DNA from: Leuctra nigra | Lineage: Eukaryota; Arthropoda; Insecta; Plecoptera; Leuctridae | Assembly (NCBI GenBank): GCA_934045905.1 | Contig: OW203770.1 | Coordinates: 496,001 to 560,000 of the forward strand | Length of the DNA stretch: 64,000 bases | Direction of reading: 5' to 3' | Part shown: positions 35,768-47,638 of the stretch, in pieces | How the letters are laid out: every line of letters starts with the position of its first letter | Position numbering within the stretch: the stretch's first letter is position 1 | The notes under the pieces: generated by a model | Databases searched by the model: none | What the model saw: only the letters and a program-made list of their open reading frames with translations | What the model was told of the DNA's origin: nothing | Made by a program: the position numbers and the translations under genes

Positions 35768-36127
35768 TTATAATGCCCAAAGGCTCAAGAAATGGTCTAA
35801 ATTCACGTCTGGGATTCTCGAGTTTGCTGAAAATGTTCGCCATGTGGAAATGAGCCACTGCACAATGGATTCAACTAATTTATCATTGATGAAACAAAAG
35901 ATTTCACTTGATTTCGCATAGTCGAACATTTTCGCATGCCAACTCGAGAAGAGGCACGCAAGAGATTCAACGCAATCGTCAATAACTGCATGGAGCTTAT
36001 TTCTTTGTATTTTATTAAGATTTCGAGCATGTGGGGTTGTAGTGTTCGTTCGTTTTGAGAATAAACCAACCACATCCAACTGTACACAATAATTCACTAC
36101 TCCTAGGGAATGAGCGGGTAAGTCACT
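35768..36127 (-). other. unrecognised open frame, doubtful
   Basis: The minus-strand frame is open from inside the F2 terminus down to a stop at 35768, giving about 118 residues of non-repeat sequence of mixed, protein-like composition (Cys, Trp and His all present). No domain is recognised. Its apparent start codon lies in the F2 element, so if it is a real exon its 5' end has been separated by that insertion. It could be chance or a piece of a dead transposable-element ORF. Confidence 0.2.
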
Positions 36128-36128
36128 A

Positions 36129-37650
36129 CCCTGCTGAAAATTCTTGCCAAGATCTTGCAAGATCTTGCAAGATCTTGCTAAGATCTTGTATTAACCAAGA
36201 TCTTGCCAAGATCTTGCTAAGATCTTATCAAGATCTTGGATTTACCAAGATCTTGACAAGATCTTGGTAAGGTCTTTGCAAGATCTTGTATTAAACAAGA
36301 TCTTGCTAAGATCTTACCAAGATCTTGGTAATATCTTGATAAGATCTTATCAAGATCTTGACAAGACCTAATCAAGATCTTGCCAAGATCTTGCCAAGAT
36401 CTTGCCAAGATCTTGCCAAAATCTTGCCAAGAACTTACCAAGATTTTTTCAAGATCTTGCTAAGGCCCTTAGGAAAATTTCCTATAGTATATTTTGAAGT
36501 AGGTATTCCAAAGTATTATGTAATAACGTGTAGTAAACTATAGTATGTGCTATAGTACTTGAAGTACATGCAAAAACTTACTCCATAATACCATAGATTA
36601 CTGAAGTAAATTCTACAGTATCGGTGGTAAACTAAAGTATAAACTACAGTATTTTTACTACCGCTGAAATAGACTGTTTTTTACTCTGGAGTAAATATAC
36701 TTGACCTACTGTAGTAATTGTTGATAAATAAATAATAATAATAATTCAAAGTATGTACTATAGTGTTTTTACTACTTGCGATATATACTGCAGTTTTCTA
36801 TAGTAAAGTTATAGGGAACGTACTTCACTGTAGTAATTCGAAGTATGTAGCTAGAGTACTTTGACTACAGACAGAATAAGTTTGCTATAGTAAGTTCTAT
36901 AGGTAGTAGGTATATATACTTCATTGAAAATCTATAGTATCTCATCTGTAGTAAAGAAAAGTGTAATCTACAGTATGTTTACTATAGCCGATTTATATTG
37001 TAGTTTAGTAAATTCTGAAGTATCTTACATTGACTTTTTACTACAGTATTTGTAGTAGTAAGGTATATAAACTACAGAATTTTTACTTCATTGACTTAGA
37101 AAATTTGCACCACATCACCTAGTAAAATAAACTATAGTAATTATACTACAGAGCGTGAGCTGATATATTTTATGGGGAAATATCACAGATCAATTTACTT
37201 TATAAATAAATCTTAATATTTATCGTTTCTCCTATTTTATCATGTTAATAACAATATAATGATCCACTAAATAATATAAATATGTTCACTTAAATATGAA
37301 AACTCAATATGATCACTATTAGCGCAGCTAAGTCTTGTCTGCACCGGTGGCCTACTCGGTAAGACGCTCGACTACGGACCACGAGATCGCAGGTTCAAAA
37401 CACGGCGGTTCCACGGGATTTTATAATTGAAATGTGTAATCAAACCTTGTCCAATACTTCAGAAGAGGTTTCCCGAATGCATATGAGTATTCATAAATAT
37501 AGAAAATTTTATTTTTTTATGAAATTTTAACGTTTTTTTGGCAGCAAAATGTACAAGATCTTGCTAAGATCTTGCAAGATCTTGTTTACAATATCTTGCT
37601 AAGATCTTGGCAAGATCTTAGCAAGATCTTGCTCAGATTTTTCAGCAGGG
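36129..37650 (-). mobile_element. F element copy 2
   Basis: Reverse-oriented partner of the element at 26418. It has the same CCCTGCTGAAAA termini, AGATCT decamer arrays at 36143-36460 and 37555-37632, the CTATAGTA palindrome region and the tRNA-Arg relic. It is about 130 bp shorter, mainly in the A/T hairpin segment. TA flanks both ends. Confidence 0.75.
37341..37412 (+). other. tRNA-Arg(ACG)-derived sequence in F element copy 2
   Basis: GGTGGCCTACTCGG (A box), GACTACGGACC around the ACG anticodon position and GCAGGTTCAAAACAC (B box) closely follow a eukaryotic tRNA-Arg. Stem pairing is incomplete. The pol III boxes may still function. Confidence 0.65.
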
Positions 37651-38116
37651 TATAAGTGAATTGTTCAGGAGAGCGGATACAAAATAACTGAGAAAAAGCA
37701 GGTATGTCTAGTGTTGGCAACGTGAAAAATTTTAATTGAACATTTTCAGTGAAATGAAAATTGAAATGTGTAATCAAACCTTGTCCAATACTTCAGAAGA
37801 GGTTTCCCGAATGCAAATGAGTATTCATAAATATAGAAAATTTTATTTTTTTATGAAATTTTAACGTTTTTTTGGCAGCAAAATGTACAAGATCTTGCTA
37901 AGATCTTGCTAAGATCTTGCCAAGATCTTGCAAGATCTTGTTTACAATATCTTGCTAAGATCTTGGCAAGATCTTAGCAAGATCTTGCTCAGATTTTTCA
38001 GCAGGGTATTAGTGAATTGTTCAGAAGAGCGGATACAAAATAACTGAGAAAAAGCAGGTATGTCTAGTGTTGGCAACGTGAAAAATTTTAATTGAACATT
38101 TTCAGTGAAATGAAAA
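37425..38116 (+). repeat. tandem duplication of about 334 bp across the F2/V junction
   Basis: Unit 1 (37425-37758) and unit 2 (37759-38116) both run from TTGAAATGTGTAATCAAACC in the F element, through its CAGCAGGG end and 55 bp of host sequence, into the first bases of the V MITE (TAGTGTTGGCAACGTG...). Unit 2 has about two extra decamers. The duplication must postdate both insertions. Confidence 0.9.
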
Positions 38117-38701
38117 TTTTCATACCATTTTTTTATTTTTTTTATGTTTTCCAAATAATTTTTTCAATTTTTAATAAGTAACACGTTTTAAGTCATTTTA
38201 TATTTATGTACTTATTGCCATCCTAGGCTGTTTCAAATCAACATTTAGAGCTTCTCATCTGAAATGAAAATTATTACATTTTTATAATCTTTTTTCAACA
38301 ACCTGTTATTTTCAATTTTCAATAAATAACACATGTCATAAAACATATTTTAATTTAATAAAATATAATATGTTCGTCAAATTTTGATTTTGAGAATATC
38401 CTTACTGTAGCACTCATTTATACACCATACATAGAGAACTACCTACTTCCTATTTTCGATTATTATATTTAAATTATTATTTGTATAAATGTGTAGGTAC
38501 CTCAAATCCTTAATTTCATGACTATATGGATGTATTCCTTGTATTCCAAGTCAAATCTACTTAGAATCGTCTGCACATATCACATACATTTTTTTGCCAC
38601 GAAAACAGCGCACAAAAAGCGTTTTTTCAAGTATTTTCAAGTTTTTCAAAATTTTCAAGAAAATTTTCAAGATTTTTTTTTCATGAAAATTGCCAACACT
38701 A
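38065..38701. mobile_element. V-family hAT-like MITE
   Basis: TAGTGTTGGCAA and TTGCCAACACTA are perfect terminal inverted repeats. The flanks both contain GGTATGTC (directly left; four bases further out on the right), which may be a disturbed 8-bp duplication. It has no ORF; subterminal AAAATTTTCA-type repeats are as in the A family. Confidence 0.7.
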
Positions 38702-39056
38702 GGTAGGTATGTCATTGTCATGGCACTATTTCAAAGCTTTATATAATTGCACTATGAAATGTGTGCATTGGAGAACCTAATTAGGTGTTTATAACGTTGC
38801 ATTTAGCACACTTTTAGAACACAATTATTATAAAATACAATTTATTCACGGAGTTATTTATTCAAAACTGGGCTGACTTGTCTGCTTGTTCCCCGTAGAC
38901 ATCTGAGTATTTTCAACTGTCTGGTTACGCGCAAAACCAATTTTCAATAGGAATAAATTGTCTGATGAACCTGGTTTTACTCTAAATGAAAAATATGAGT
39001 TCACTTTTAATAGGAAGAGTGACTTAAGAGGGCTTGGTAGTGAGCGTGGCCTTGAC
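38702..39056. other. intergenic, nothing recognised
   Basis: No gene is supported. A minus-strand open frame of 83 residues crosses into the adjacent palindrome and is not credible. Confidence 0.35.
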
Positions 39057-39389
39057 GAGTTTTTTAATCGATTTTTATCAATATCTTTTTCCAGTGTAAT
39101 TGTTAACAAAATAGGGCTATGGACGTGAATTCAGAACAGGTGAATGAAAATAATTTCATAGTTTGGAATAAGCTATTAGTTTTATTGTGTCCAACAGGTG
39201 TTTAGAACCCGAAAATTACTAAATTTTCGGGTTCTAAACACCTGTAGGACAAAGTAAATCAAATAAACCATTACAAACTATGGAATTATTTTCATTAAAC
39301 TGTTCTGAATTCATGTCCATAGCCCTATTTTGTTAACAATTACACTGGAAAAAGATATTGATAAAAATCGATTAAAAAACTCTTCAAGG
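39057..39389. mobile_element. palindromic foldback MITE
   Basis: The arms of about 160 bp mirror each other with few differences: TTTTTTAATCGATTTTTATC at the left against its complement at the right, and TTCGGGTTCTAAACACCTGT flanking the centre near 39220. The loop is almost absent, so it could extrude as a near-complete cruciform. Confidence 0.8.
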
Positions 39390-39912
39390 TCAAACTCACT
39401 ACGAAGCCGTTTTGACCAAAACGGCCAAAACGGCTCATTTTGACCAAAAATTTACTTACAAAAATTCCGCTTATTCCCCGGGAGTAGTGAATTTATTCAC
39501 TCCATTTAAAAAATATTGAGAGTACCTAATTTGAGCTCCAACTTAGCAGTTAACCGTCAGTTATTCCTACCGTGGATGTACTTGAACCGAGCCGTGAATC
39601 ATCTGCTATCACGCCATGGCAATGCTCTGCTATGTTGGAACTGTGGGAACTCGAAGCGGAAGAAACTCGGCATTCTTGAGTCCAACTCCCGTTCTAATTA
39701 GCACCTCACACAACGCAGCATTCACCACGATATCACATACATTTCAACACAACGCGTTCATTGGCAGTCAATCCTTGTTATTGTCAATGAAATCAGAGCT
39801 CACCGTCGGATGATGCCGACAAATCTTCGATACCGTCTTTTACTCTGGCAAAGTGAGGTATAAAACAAAATGTACACCGGTATAAGTAACAAGAGTATCA
39901 AAATAAATAGGT
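39390..39912. other. intergenic with short AAACGGC repeats and a K fragment
   Basis: At 39405-39445 there are small repeats of GTTTTGACCAAAACGGC. At 39764-39812, TCAATCCTTGTTATTGTCAATG matches the interior of the K family. No gene is recognised. Confidence 0.4.
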
Positions 39913-40075
39913 ACACTCAACAAATGATAAAACGGTATTTGAAAGAAAATGGATGGCTGAATAATAAAATGTTAAGTTATCATCCGATGAATCTATGCTA
40001 ACTTTACATCTACATCTAGTAATTGAGCTCTGATTTCATTGATAATAACAAGGATTGATTGTCAAGGAACCTGAG
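39913..40075. mobile_element. K-family foldback MITE, copy 2 (right end damaged)
   Basis: It starts CACTCAACAAATGATAAAAC, then CGGTATTTGAAAGAAA and, later, AACAAGGATTGATTGTCA. The right terminal repeat seen in copies 1 and 3 is missing. Confidence 0.6.
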
Positions 40076-41621
40076 GCAGAGAAATAGCTCGTAAAACGTG
40101 AGATTATATTACCAATTTTGTCAGTTTTATCGGTAATTTTACATCTCTAGACAAAAGTACCCACGTCTCTTTCGAAAAAATAATTGAACTAAAACTAAAA
40201 CGCATATTTTCGACAAGAATCGGAGAACATGTCGGTGGACTTTATTCAAACAAAAATACCATTTCGACTTCAAAAGTTCGTGAACCTGAATTGTTCTACT
40301 TATTACCGGACTAATGTTAGTGTAGAAACAACTGGCTAACTAACTACCAATAAAATAGAAATACCAACACATAAATAGGAACATTGCCAAAAATATGTGT
40401 TTTTACAACTAACTTTCATTGACTAGCCCTTTTTTTTAGTAAAAGTATACTTTGCACTTCGACATTGAAACTAATTGTAAAATGACACACATTTGACAAC
40501 AAATGGAGCCTATTATGTGTATTCAATCAACAATTCGCTTCCTATCACATTCCACAGCAGAATCAGGAAGATGTTTGCAAATGTCAACGAATGGCCTTGA
40601 CCTATCAGAGATGAGTGACAAACATGACCTTGCGCTGTGTGTTTTGACGATTTGTCATCAAACCCAAGATAAAACCACAGATAACACAAGATACTAACTC
40701 ACCTTGTATTAGTACTCCAATGATCTAGTAGAGAGATATTCCAGTTATTGACGTAAACACTGCAGTTGTATGAAGCGAAACGTCACAAAACAATCAACAA
40801 GTGGTTCTGTTGATAAATTCCCGCCAGATATCAAAAACACTGAGATAAGATCTTTGTGATGATTAATATCGATGTAGGAACCGATTATACTCGTGATATG
40901 TTAAGAATATTTCAGACACGCGATAAAATGTGGAATGGAATGTTTTGGTCCTTGGCACGTCACGTCACCCAAATCCTAGACACGGCCCAACTGATCTGAG
41001 AAGACTGATCAGCCGGAACCGCTGACCTCAAGAGCGCACTTCGGCTGTCTTCGGGATTCTTCGGCGACGCTCGGGTGGAGTTGCCGGCTGAGACGGCGTG
41101 ACGGCGTGTGTGGTTGACGTAGATGGCGACACTTGATGATGTAAATATGTTTCTGAATCAAAAGTTGATTATTATTATTTTTATTTATTGAAATATCTTG
41201 CAATAAAAATTGTACATTTTATGAGGCAAGGAAATCTATCGCACTTACCATAAATTACTTCAAAAACACAATAACATTACAATAATAATTTGTATAATAA
41301 TAATTTAATAATAATGTTTGAAAAATATTCCTTCAGCATGCCTCTATGAAAACAGATCGCTCGTTTTTACAAATTTTCAGACAGCCTACATGTATTTTCT
41401 TATTCTTTTAGCTCTTTATCATTTTGTGATGCCTCTTTTAAACACAATGCGCCAAAAAAACTTTTCAATTTTTCTTAACTTTCTTTTAAATTTAATATAT
41501 TTTTAAATGTTTAAATTGTTTAGATTCACTATTACTGTTATTGTTTGAAGGATTGTATGCCAAATTGCACAAGTAAAAGTTTTCAATTTTATTTATTTTT
41601 TGGCAAAACTAAAAACGATCG
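40076..41621. other. intergenic, no supported gene
   Basis: Open frames of about 60 residues at 40503-40697 and 41009-41203 lack recognisable motifs and splice context. A GC-richer patch (41025-41135) is the only compositional break. Confidence 0.4.
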
Positions 41622-41790
41622 CTCAATAAATCTGATTGACTGATTGTTGATCAGAAGTGAGTCCAAGCGATCTCCTTGTCTCACTCTAGTAGGTGACCTC
41701 ACATTTCAATGATAATAACATAGCATAGAAACATGACCAGCAGGCATTCACATTTTTACACTGATCATTTTAACTTGTGCTAAGTGTACG
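41622..41790. mobile_element. L-family MITE, copy 2
   Basis: AATCTGATTGACTGATTGTTG, GAGACAAGGAGATCGCTT (complement) and TGACCTCACATTTCAATGAT follow L1 in reverse order. The right end TGATCATTTTAACTTGTGC resembles the L1 terminus. Confidence 0.55.
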
Positions 41791-43159
41791 TAAACTTTTA
41801 AAATTAAAATAGTATATTTTGGATATCATATGATATCAACTTTTAAAATTAAAATAGTATATTTTGGATATCATGTGATATCAAAAAGAAACTATTTTCA
41901 TTTTAAAAGTTTAAATTCAGGGACGGCGCCAGGAATTGTTGCTAGGGGGGGTAGTGAGCGTTCAGATTTTCTGATTTCTTTTGATTTTTGTTGATATTTG
42001 TTGACAATTTATATTTTCTTTCTCTCCCCACCTGGAATGAAATGTCTGCTAGTGTTGCATCTTCGACAGCGTCAACATTCCGAGTCGTCAAGGCAACGAG
42101 TGAGATGATTCTAAATATAACCCACTTGATAGCAGGGGTCCTACGTCACGATAACCCTAGTCAAAAGAACAATTTAGCACATATTTGAAAATCAATATAA
42201 TAATTGGGAAATATATATTTTACTATGTAGATAACTATACATGTAATATAATCAAGATTCATAACTGTTTGAGATAGTACAGTATTTATTTGACATAATT
42301 TATACAATTTCGATAATGAAAGGAAGAAAGTATTTCAATTGATAATTGAGAACTTAGTTCTCAATACAAAGACTTTCTTCTTTGCGTTATTCTATCATTG
42401 TATTATATTATGTAAACTATACATTGAATATTATATACAGTTATAAGATGAAATAGAATACCTTCATTTGGTATACAAAGCGTATAATATTTGTTTTACG
42501 ATATTGAAATGAGTTCTAAATTGTTTTCTTGACTACGATAGTGGATTGGATTAGTCGCGAACAGGAAGCAAGCAAGGCGTGTGCAGTCGGCTTTTTAGTG
42601 TTCAAAGATTTAGTGAGTTTTCGTCTCTCAATAATTAATAGTTCAGTCAATCATTTTAATTGTATATTACGCTATTAGATCCGACCATTTTTAAAACGGA
42701 CAGCCATCAAAAGAGATTTAATCTATAGTTTCTAGATTGTAAGTTGTATTGGGCATCTGTGGTTTGAAGAAACCGCTCTCATTGTATATCGAAATGTAAG
42801 TATATGATATTTAAAGATGTTAATTAAGTTTAATAAGTTTATTTAAAATTTACTGGCATTCAACAATTACCACATGGACACAGTATTACATAAAATAGAA
42901 TAATAAAATATGTGATGTACTTACATAAGAAACTATACCAAACATTTTCATAATAATTACATTAAATAAAAATTACAACCCGCTAACAAATGAAGAATTA
43001 TAAAACTGTATTGACTTTATCGATGGTTACCGAACTCTTAAAACACTTTATATTGTAAAATAATTTTACTACCATAACTGTTTTTAAAAATGGTTGGTCC
43101 AAAAAATAAACTGATAACGATAACTTTATGAACGGGTTGAGTAATACATTTTTTTGTCT
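41790..43159. other. intergenic; short direct repeat and a hAT-type end
   Basis: A block with TTTTGGATATCAT and TGATATC is repeated directly at about 41799-41842 and 41846-41882. CAGGGACGGCGCCAGG at 41923-41938 looks like a lone hAT-type terminus. Otherwise AT-rich with no supported exon. Confidence 0.4.
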
Positions 43160-43330
43160 GGGGCTTAACGTCGCACTGTTCTGCAGCGAGGCTAATGGCG
43201 ACGGATGAATGATTATGATGATGATTGGGAGATGATGGTGAAGAGTAGGTAAGGATGGAAGGTGGGAAGGAGGCGGTCGTGGCCTATTAGTAGGGTACCT
43301 TCCCAACATTTGCCTGTCGACTGAAGGAAT
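43160..43330 (+). repeat. S-family SINE-like repeat, best-kept second copy
   Basis: It contains GTCGCACTGTTCTGCAGCGA, GATGATGATTGGGAGATGAT, GGTCGTGGCCTATTAG and CCTTCCCAACATTTGCCTG in the same order as 84-245. Other copies diverge from both. Confidence 0.6.
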
Positions 43331-43367
43331 ACCACGAAAAAACCCAAGTCAGGAGGGACGGTTTGTG

Positions 43368-43725
43368 GTGAAAAATTGTGGTGAAAAATTAGCTATTTTT
43401 TTGTCTCGCTGGGCGCCGTATAAAATTAAATTTCAAAAATGTGCAAAGTGATAATCCTAAGTTTGTCTTTCATCTAATCATGATTAAAATTTGAGATCAA
43501 TTGGTTTACGGGTTTGGTCTCCAATCGTATCGTAAATTTCATAGTTTTGCGCGGTTTTGTTGAATAACCGGCGCCTAATTAACAAGTCACGAAGCAAACA
43601 TTAAAAAGGGCTACTAATATACAATCAGACTGATCATGTGAACATCCTATCAAAGTTACACTCACTTACGAAACAATTTTTCTCTCTCAATTTTCTAAAT
43701 CGGCCGAGCGCTAGTATCACCTTAA
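43368..43725 (-). mobile_element. G-family TTAA MITE, copy G5 (left-truncated)
   Basis: Only the part from GTGAAAAATTAGCTATTTTT to the CACCTTAA end is present, joined to S-family sequence by a GTGGTGAAAAATT duplication. The TTAA end is intact. Confidence 0.75.
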
Positions 43726-43982
43726 ATATTCTTCATGATACTAATGTATTGTCCGAACATTCTAAAATACTCTAAAACATTTAAATAAAATATCAGTCAA
43801 TTTCTTAAAAATAATTGTTAGTTACAACATCTTTGAAAGTCGAGCAACAACATTGCAATAAGACGCCTCTGTTTTGACGGTTTCAACGAGATAACCAAGT
43901 GCGTGTATTAGAATTAGATGACGTCATTGACCATGTTATCAAAACCGCCACTGATAACAGTTTACAATAATAATTAAATTAA
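43726..43982. other. intergenic spacer, nothing recognised
   Basis: AT-rich spacer between G5 and H5. Confidence 0.4.
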
Positions 43983-44870
43983 TTGAGCGAGCGAAGTGAG
44001 TGTCTCCTTTTGGCTCTTTTGGCACGGACCTCTGTTTTTTTTTTGTTTTTTTTTTTGTGTGTGTGTGTTTTTTCTGTTACTGACGATATACAAGTCACAG
44101 TTTTTCTTCGATCAAGCTGAAAATTTGCACACATGTACTGACCATTTCCGGGCGTTGCAAACCCTAATTTTTTTGAAATCCACTTATTGGTTCAAATTTT
44201 ACAAAAATTGTCTTTCGATTGGTTGGTTTGATCAATTTGAAATTTAGTTAAGTCATTGCAACCAACATTGTACCCAATCATAATAAATTTCAGCCAAATC
44301 CTCCCATTGGTTCAAATTTGAAACCATTTTTCCTGTGATTTTTGAAATTTAAACTAGAACCGATTGACCGACCAACTAAAAACTTTGCATGGTCATTGGT
44401 ACCAACACTTAAGGTATTTTTGCCAATTTTCAGTCAAATCTGTCGTTATTTTCAAAAGTTTTTTGTAATTTTAGGGACATTTTGCGTGTTGGCTGTCAAA
44501 TTCACGGCGACTTCGAATCTTTAGTTCAAGGCAAGGTAGTTAGAGCAGAAAGTTTTAAACAAAATGAAACTAATAATGACCGTTCAACAGATTGATCTGA
44601 TTTTGTGTACACACTAATATCATATGATTTGAGTGGTCCCAGGTATATTTTTTTAAAGAGATCCTGTGATTTTTGAATACTAACAAGGAACAGTTCAATC
44701 ATAAAGGTTGATACTAACATTTAAGGAATATTTAGAGATTTTTATTCAAGTCTGACGAAATTCAAGAATTATTGGCTTTTAATGATATTTTCGATAGACA
44801 GAATTTCGGTTCGAGGTGTTCTGCGTATCCGTGCTCGCTCATCAACGCGTTACCCAGAGCGTTTTCCTAG
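43983..44870 (+). mobile_element. Helentron-like element, copy H5
   Basis: 5' TTGAGCGAGCGAAGTGAG, and 3' GCTCGCTCATCAACGCGTT hairpin with TTTTCCTAG then T. The interior has repeated GAACCGATTGACCGACCAA-type and AATTTTGAAATTT units. It is complete in structure but non-coding. Confidence 0.75.
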
Positions 44871-44902
44871 TACTTGGATGTTTAGGACATACCCTGTTTT
44901 AA

Positions 44903-45345
44903 TTGAGCGAGCGAAGCGAGCGTCTCCTTTTGGCTTTTTTGTCACGGACCTCTGTTTTTTGTGTGTGTTTTTTTTCTGTTACTGACGATATACAAGTCAC
45001 GGTTTTTCTTTGATCTAGCTGAAATTTTGCACATATGTACTGACCATTTCTGGGCGTTGCAGAACCTAATGTTTTTGAAATCCCCTGATTGGTTCAAATT
45101 TAAAAAAAATTATCTTTCGATTGGTTAGTTTGATCAAATTGAAATAATGACAAGTCATTACCACTAACATTTTACCCAATCATACAAAGTTTTAGCCAAA
45201 TCCTCCCATTGGTTAATATTTAAAACTATCTTTACTGTGATTTTTGAAATTTAAACTAGAACCGTTTGACCGATCAACTTAAAACTTTGCATGGTCTTTG
45301 GGACCAACGTTATCTGTGTTTTTCACAATTTTCAGACACATTTGT
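44903..45345 (+). mobile_element. Helentron-like element, copy H6 (3' truncated)
   Basis: It begins only 32 bases after H5 ends, in the same orientation, with a full 5' end TTGAGCGAGCGAAGCGAGCG. Similarity to H5 stops near 45345 and no 3' hairpin follows. Confidence 0.65.
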
Positions 45346-46674
45346 GTTTAAGGGCATTCCAGTGGGGTAGGAGATGTTAATTTTAGGGCATATTTTGTAA
45401 GGAGATGTTAGTAGAGACTGATATTTAGCGAAATCAACCAAATTTTGGAAAGTCAAAAAATATCCGGGACGATTATAGCTGGAAAAAATACGATTCATAT
45501 AAACAGATCCAACTGAATAACCGTTCAACATAGAAAGCTGAAACTTGGCATGAATATTCTTAATACATATACGAAAAGAACGACTACGAGTTATTTATAT
45601 ATTTCGATTGTAATATTTCTAAAATAAAATCGGAAAGTCCCGGAAATTTTGTATCGAGAAAACCTCCATTTTGTATTGCCTGTGGTCAGGGTACTAATGT
45701 AGTTATCGACAAAAACTCCTAGTCGATTTTTGCGCGTATTCATAACGAAGACAATGAGCCCATTTGCAAGTCTCTAGAGTGATCATTGCGGTCGCTGGAG
45801 ATGTTTGAATGCAAAAGCACACGGATCATACTCGGATCCCTCGTTTCATGACCTTGTTACTGCTGCTAGTTACTGCTGCTAGTTACCCTTGTTACCCGCC
45901 TGTCAGTTGACACTGCATGTAGAGCGCTGTTGCCAAGTAGGATACAAATAACACGTTGTACGAAATAGGAACCCAATATAGAATGAATGAAGTGATACAG
46001 ACAAAATTATAACATTTATGTTTTCATGTAATACATCATTACCTACTTTACTCTAAGAATCGTGTGTTTTAATATTGCATGCGAATTAATATGCGTGTTA
46101 AAATTGTTCCGAAATCGTCAGAGAAGCAAATATAAAATATCTGAAATTTCTTCTTTGATAGGTACATTTTGGAAAATATTTCAATACAAGCATACAATGT
46201 CAATAACGCTTGAAGATTATTACAGATTTGTCTGAAAAACTGTTTTTTCATTACTGAAAATAACATAACCACTTTTTTATTGTTGGTCTCAATGTCCATG
46301 CTAAAGTTTGATGATGATCGGTCAATAACGATTCCAGATTAAATTTTCAGAAAGAGTTTAATTCATTGCCATTGAGTTTACTTCACGTAGCTCAAATTGA
46401 GCTACGTGAAGTAAAAACTACCATTTGAGTTTCCGATTAAACCAATAGACCGATTTTGCTATAGAAATCAGTTGGTAACCAAACTGGATAGTAAATGACT
46501 CTTTTGTGAAAAAATTTTATTTCAATGTAATTTTGTTAAATATGAAACCTTGATTATATCCAAACAGTGATTGGAACATGCAGATGTTTACACAGGGTCC
46601 TCTTTGTAATTGTGAAGCTTGTAACCTTATCTCTTTACCTAACCTGCAAGTATGGATAGGTACCAATTATAAAA
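45346..46674. other. intergenic; decayed Helentron interior in the right part
   Basis: The left part (45346-46050) is unrecognised except for a small direct repeat, GTTACTGCTGCTA, near 45860-45890. From about 46190, phrases such as TTGGTCTCAATGTCCATGC and GATCGGTCAATAACG resemble H-family interiors. There are no exons. Confidence 0.4.
46377..46415. repeat. 39-bp perfect palindrome
   Basis: Two 19-bp arms (TTTACTTCACGTAGCTCAA and its complement) surround a single A. It is not part of any repeat family recognised here. Confidence 0.9.
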
Positions 46675-47638
46675 CTAGGAAAACGCTCTGGGTAACGCGT
46701 TGATGAGCGAGCACGGATACGCGCAACACCTCGAACCGAAATTCTGTCTATCAAAAATGTCATTAAAACAGCCAATAATTCTTGAATTTCGTCACAAACT
46801 TGTATAAAAATCTACAAATATTCATTTAGTCCCAAGAACCATGCAAAGTTTTAAGTTGATCGATCGATTGCACCTTTATGATTGAACTGGTCCTTGTATT
46901 AAAAAATCACAGGATCTCTTTCAAAAAATATACCTGGGACCACTCATATAACATTAGTGTGTGTACACAATATCAGATCGATCTGTTGAAAAATGAAAGG
47001 TCATTATTATTAGTTTCGCATGCATTTGAAAGTTTCTACTCCAACTACCTTGGAACTATGAAGATTCGAAGTTGCCGTGATCAACATTTTCGAAAAATTT
47101 GACAGCCAACACGCAAAATGTTCGTAAAATGTCGATATCTTTTGGATTTAAACACAGATTAGTCTGAAAATATTCAAAAATACAGATAATGTTGGTCCCC
47201 CCAATGACCATGAAAAGTTTTAAGTTGATCGGTCAAACGGTTCTAGTTTAAATTTCAAAAACACAGGAAATATGGTTTTAAATTTTAACCAATGTGATGA
47301 TTCGGCTGAAACTTTGTAAGATTGGGGACAATGTTAGTCGTAATGACTTGGCAAAATTTCAAATTGATCGGACCAACCAATCGAAAGATATTTTTTTTTA
47401 AATTTGAACCAATCAGAGGATCATTTTCAAAAACGACCCCAGAGACCGTATAGATCACGTTAGTATGTGTGCAAAATTTCAGATCTATTGATTGTGCGGT
47501 TTGACCTGGGCAGTGCAGGCAAAAAAACACAAAAACAAACAAACAAACAAAAACACACAGAAGAAGTGCCATAATAGTACCGCGTGCGGTTTGATAATGA
47601 TGGAAATTTAGTGAATCTCTCACTTAGGGATGGTGTTT

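Noticed and set aside
36143..36460. Open frames encoding repeated LAKILPRSCQDL-type protein
   Set aside because: They are direct translations of the AAGATCTTGC decamer array in the F element.
45855..45895. GTTACTGCTGCTA direct repeat as a functional site
   Set aside because: Two short copies only, best explained by slippage.
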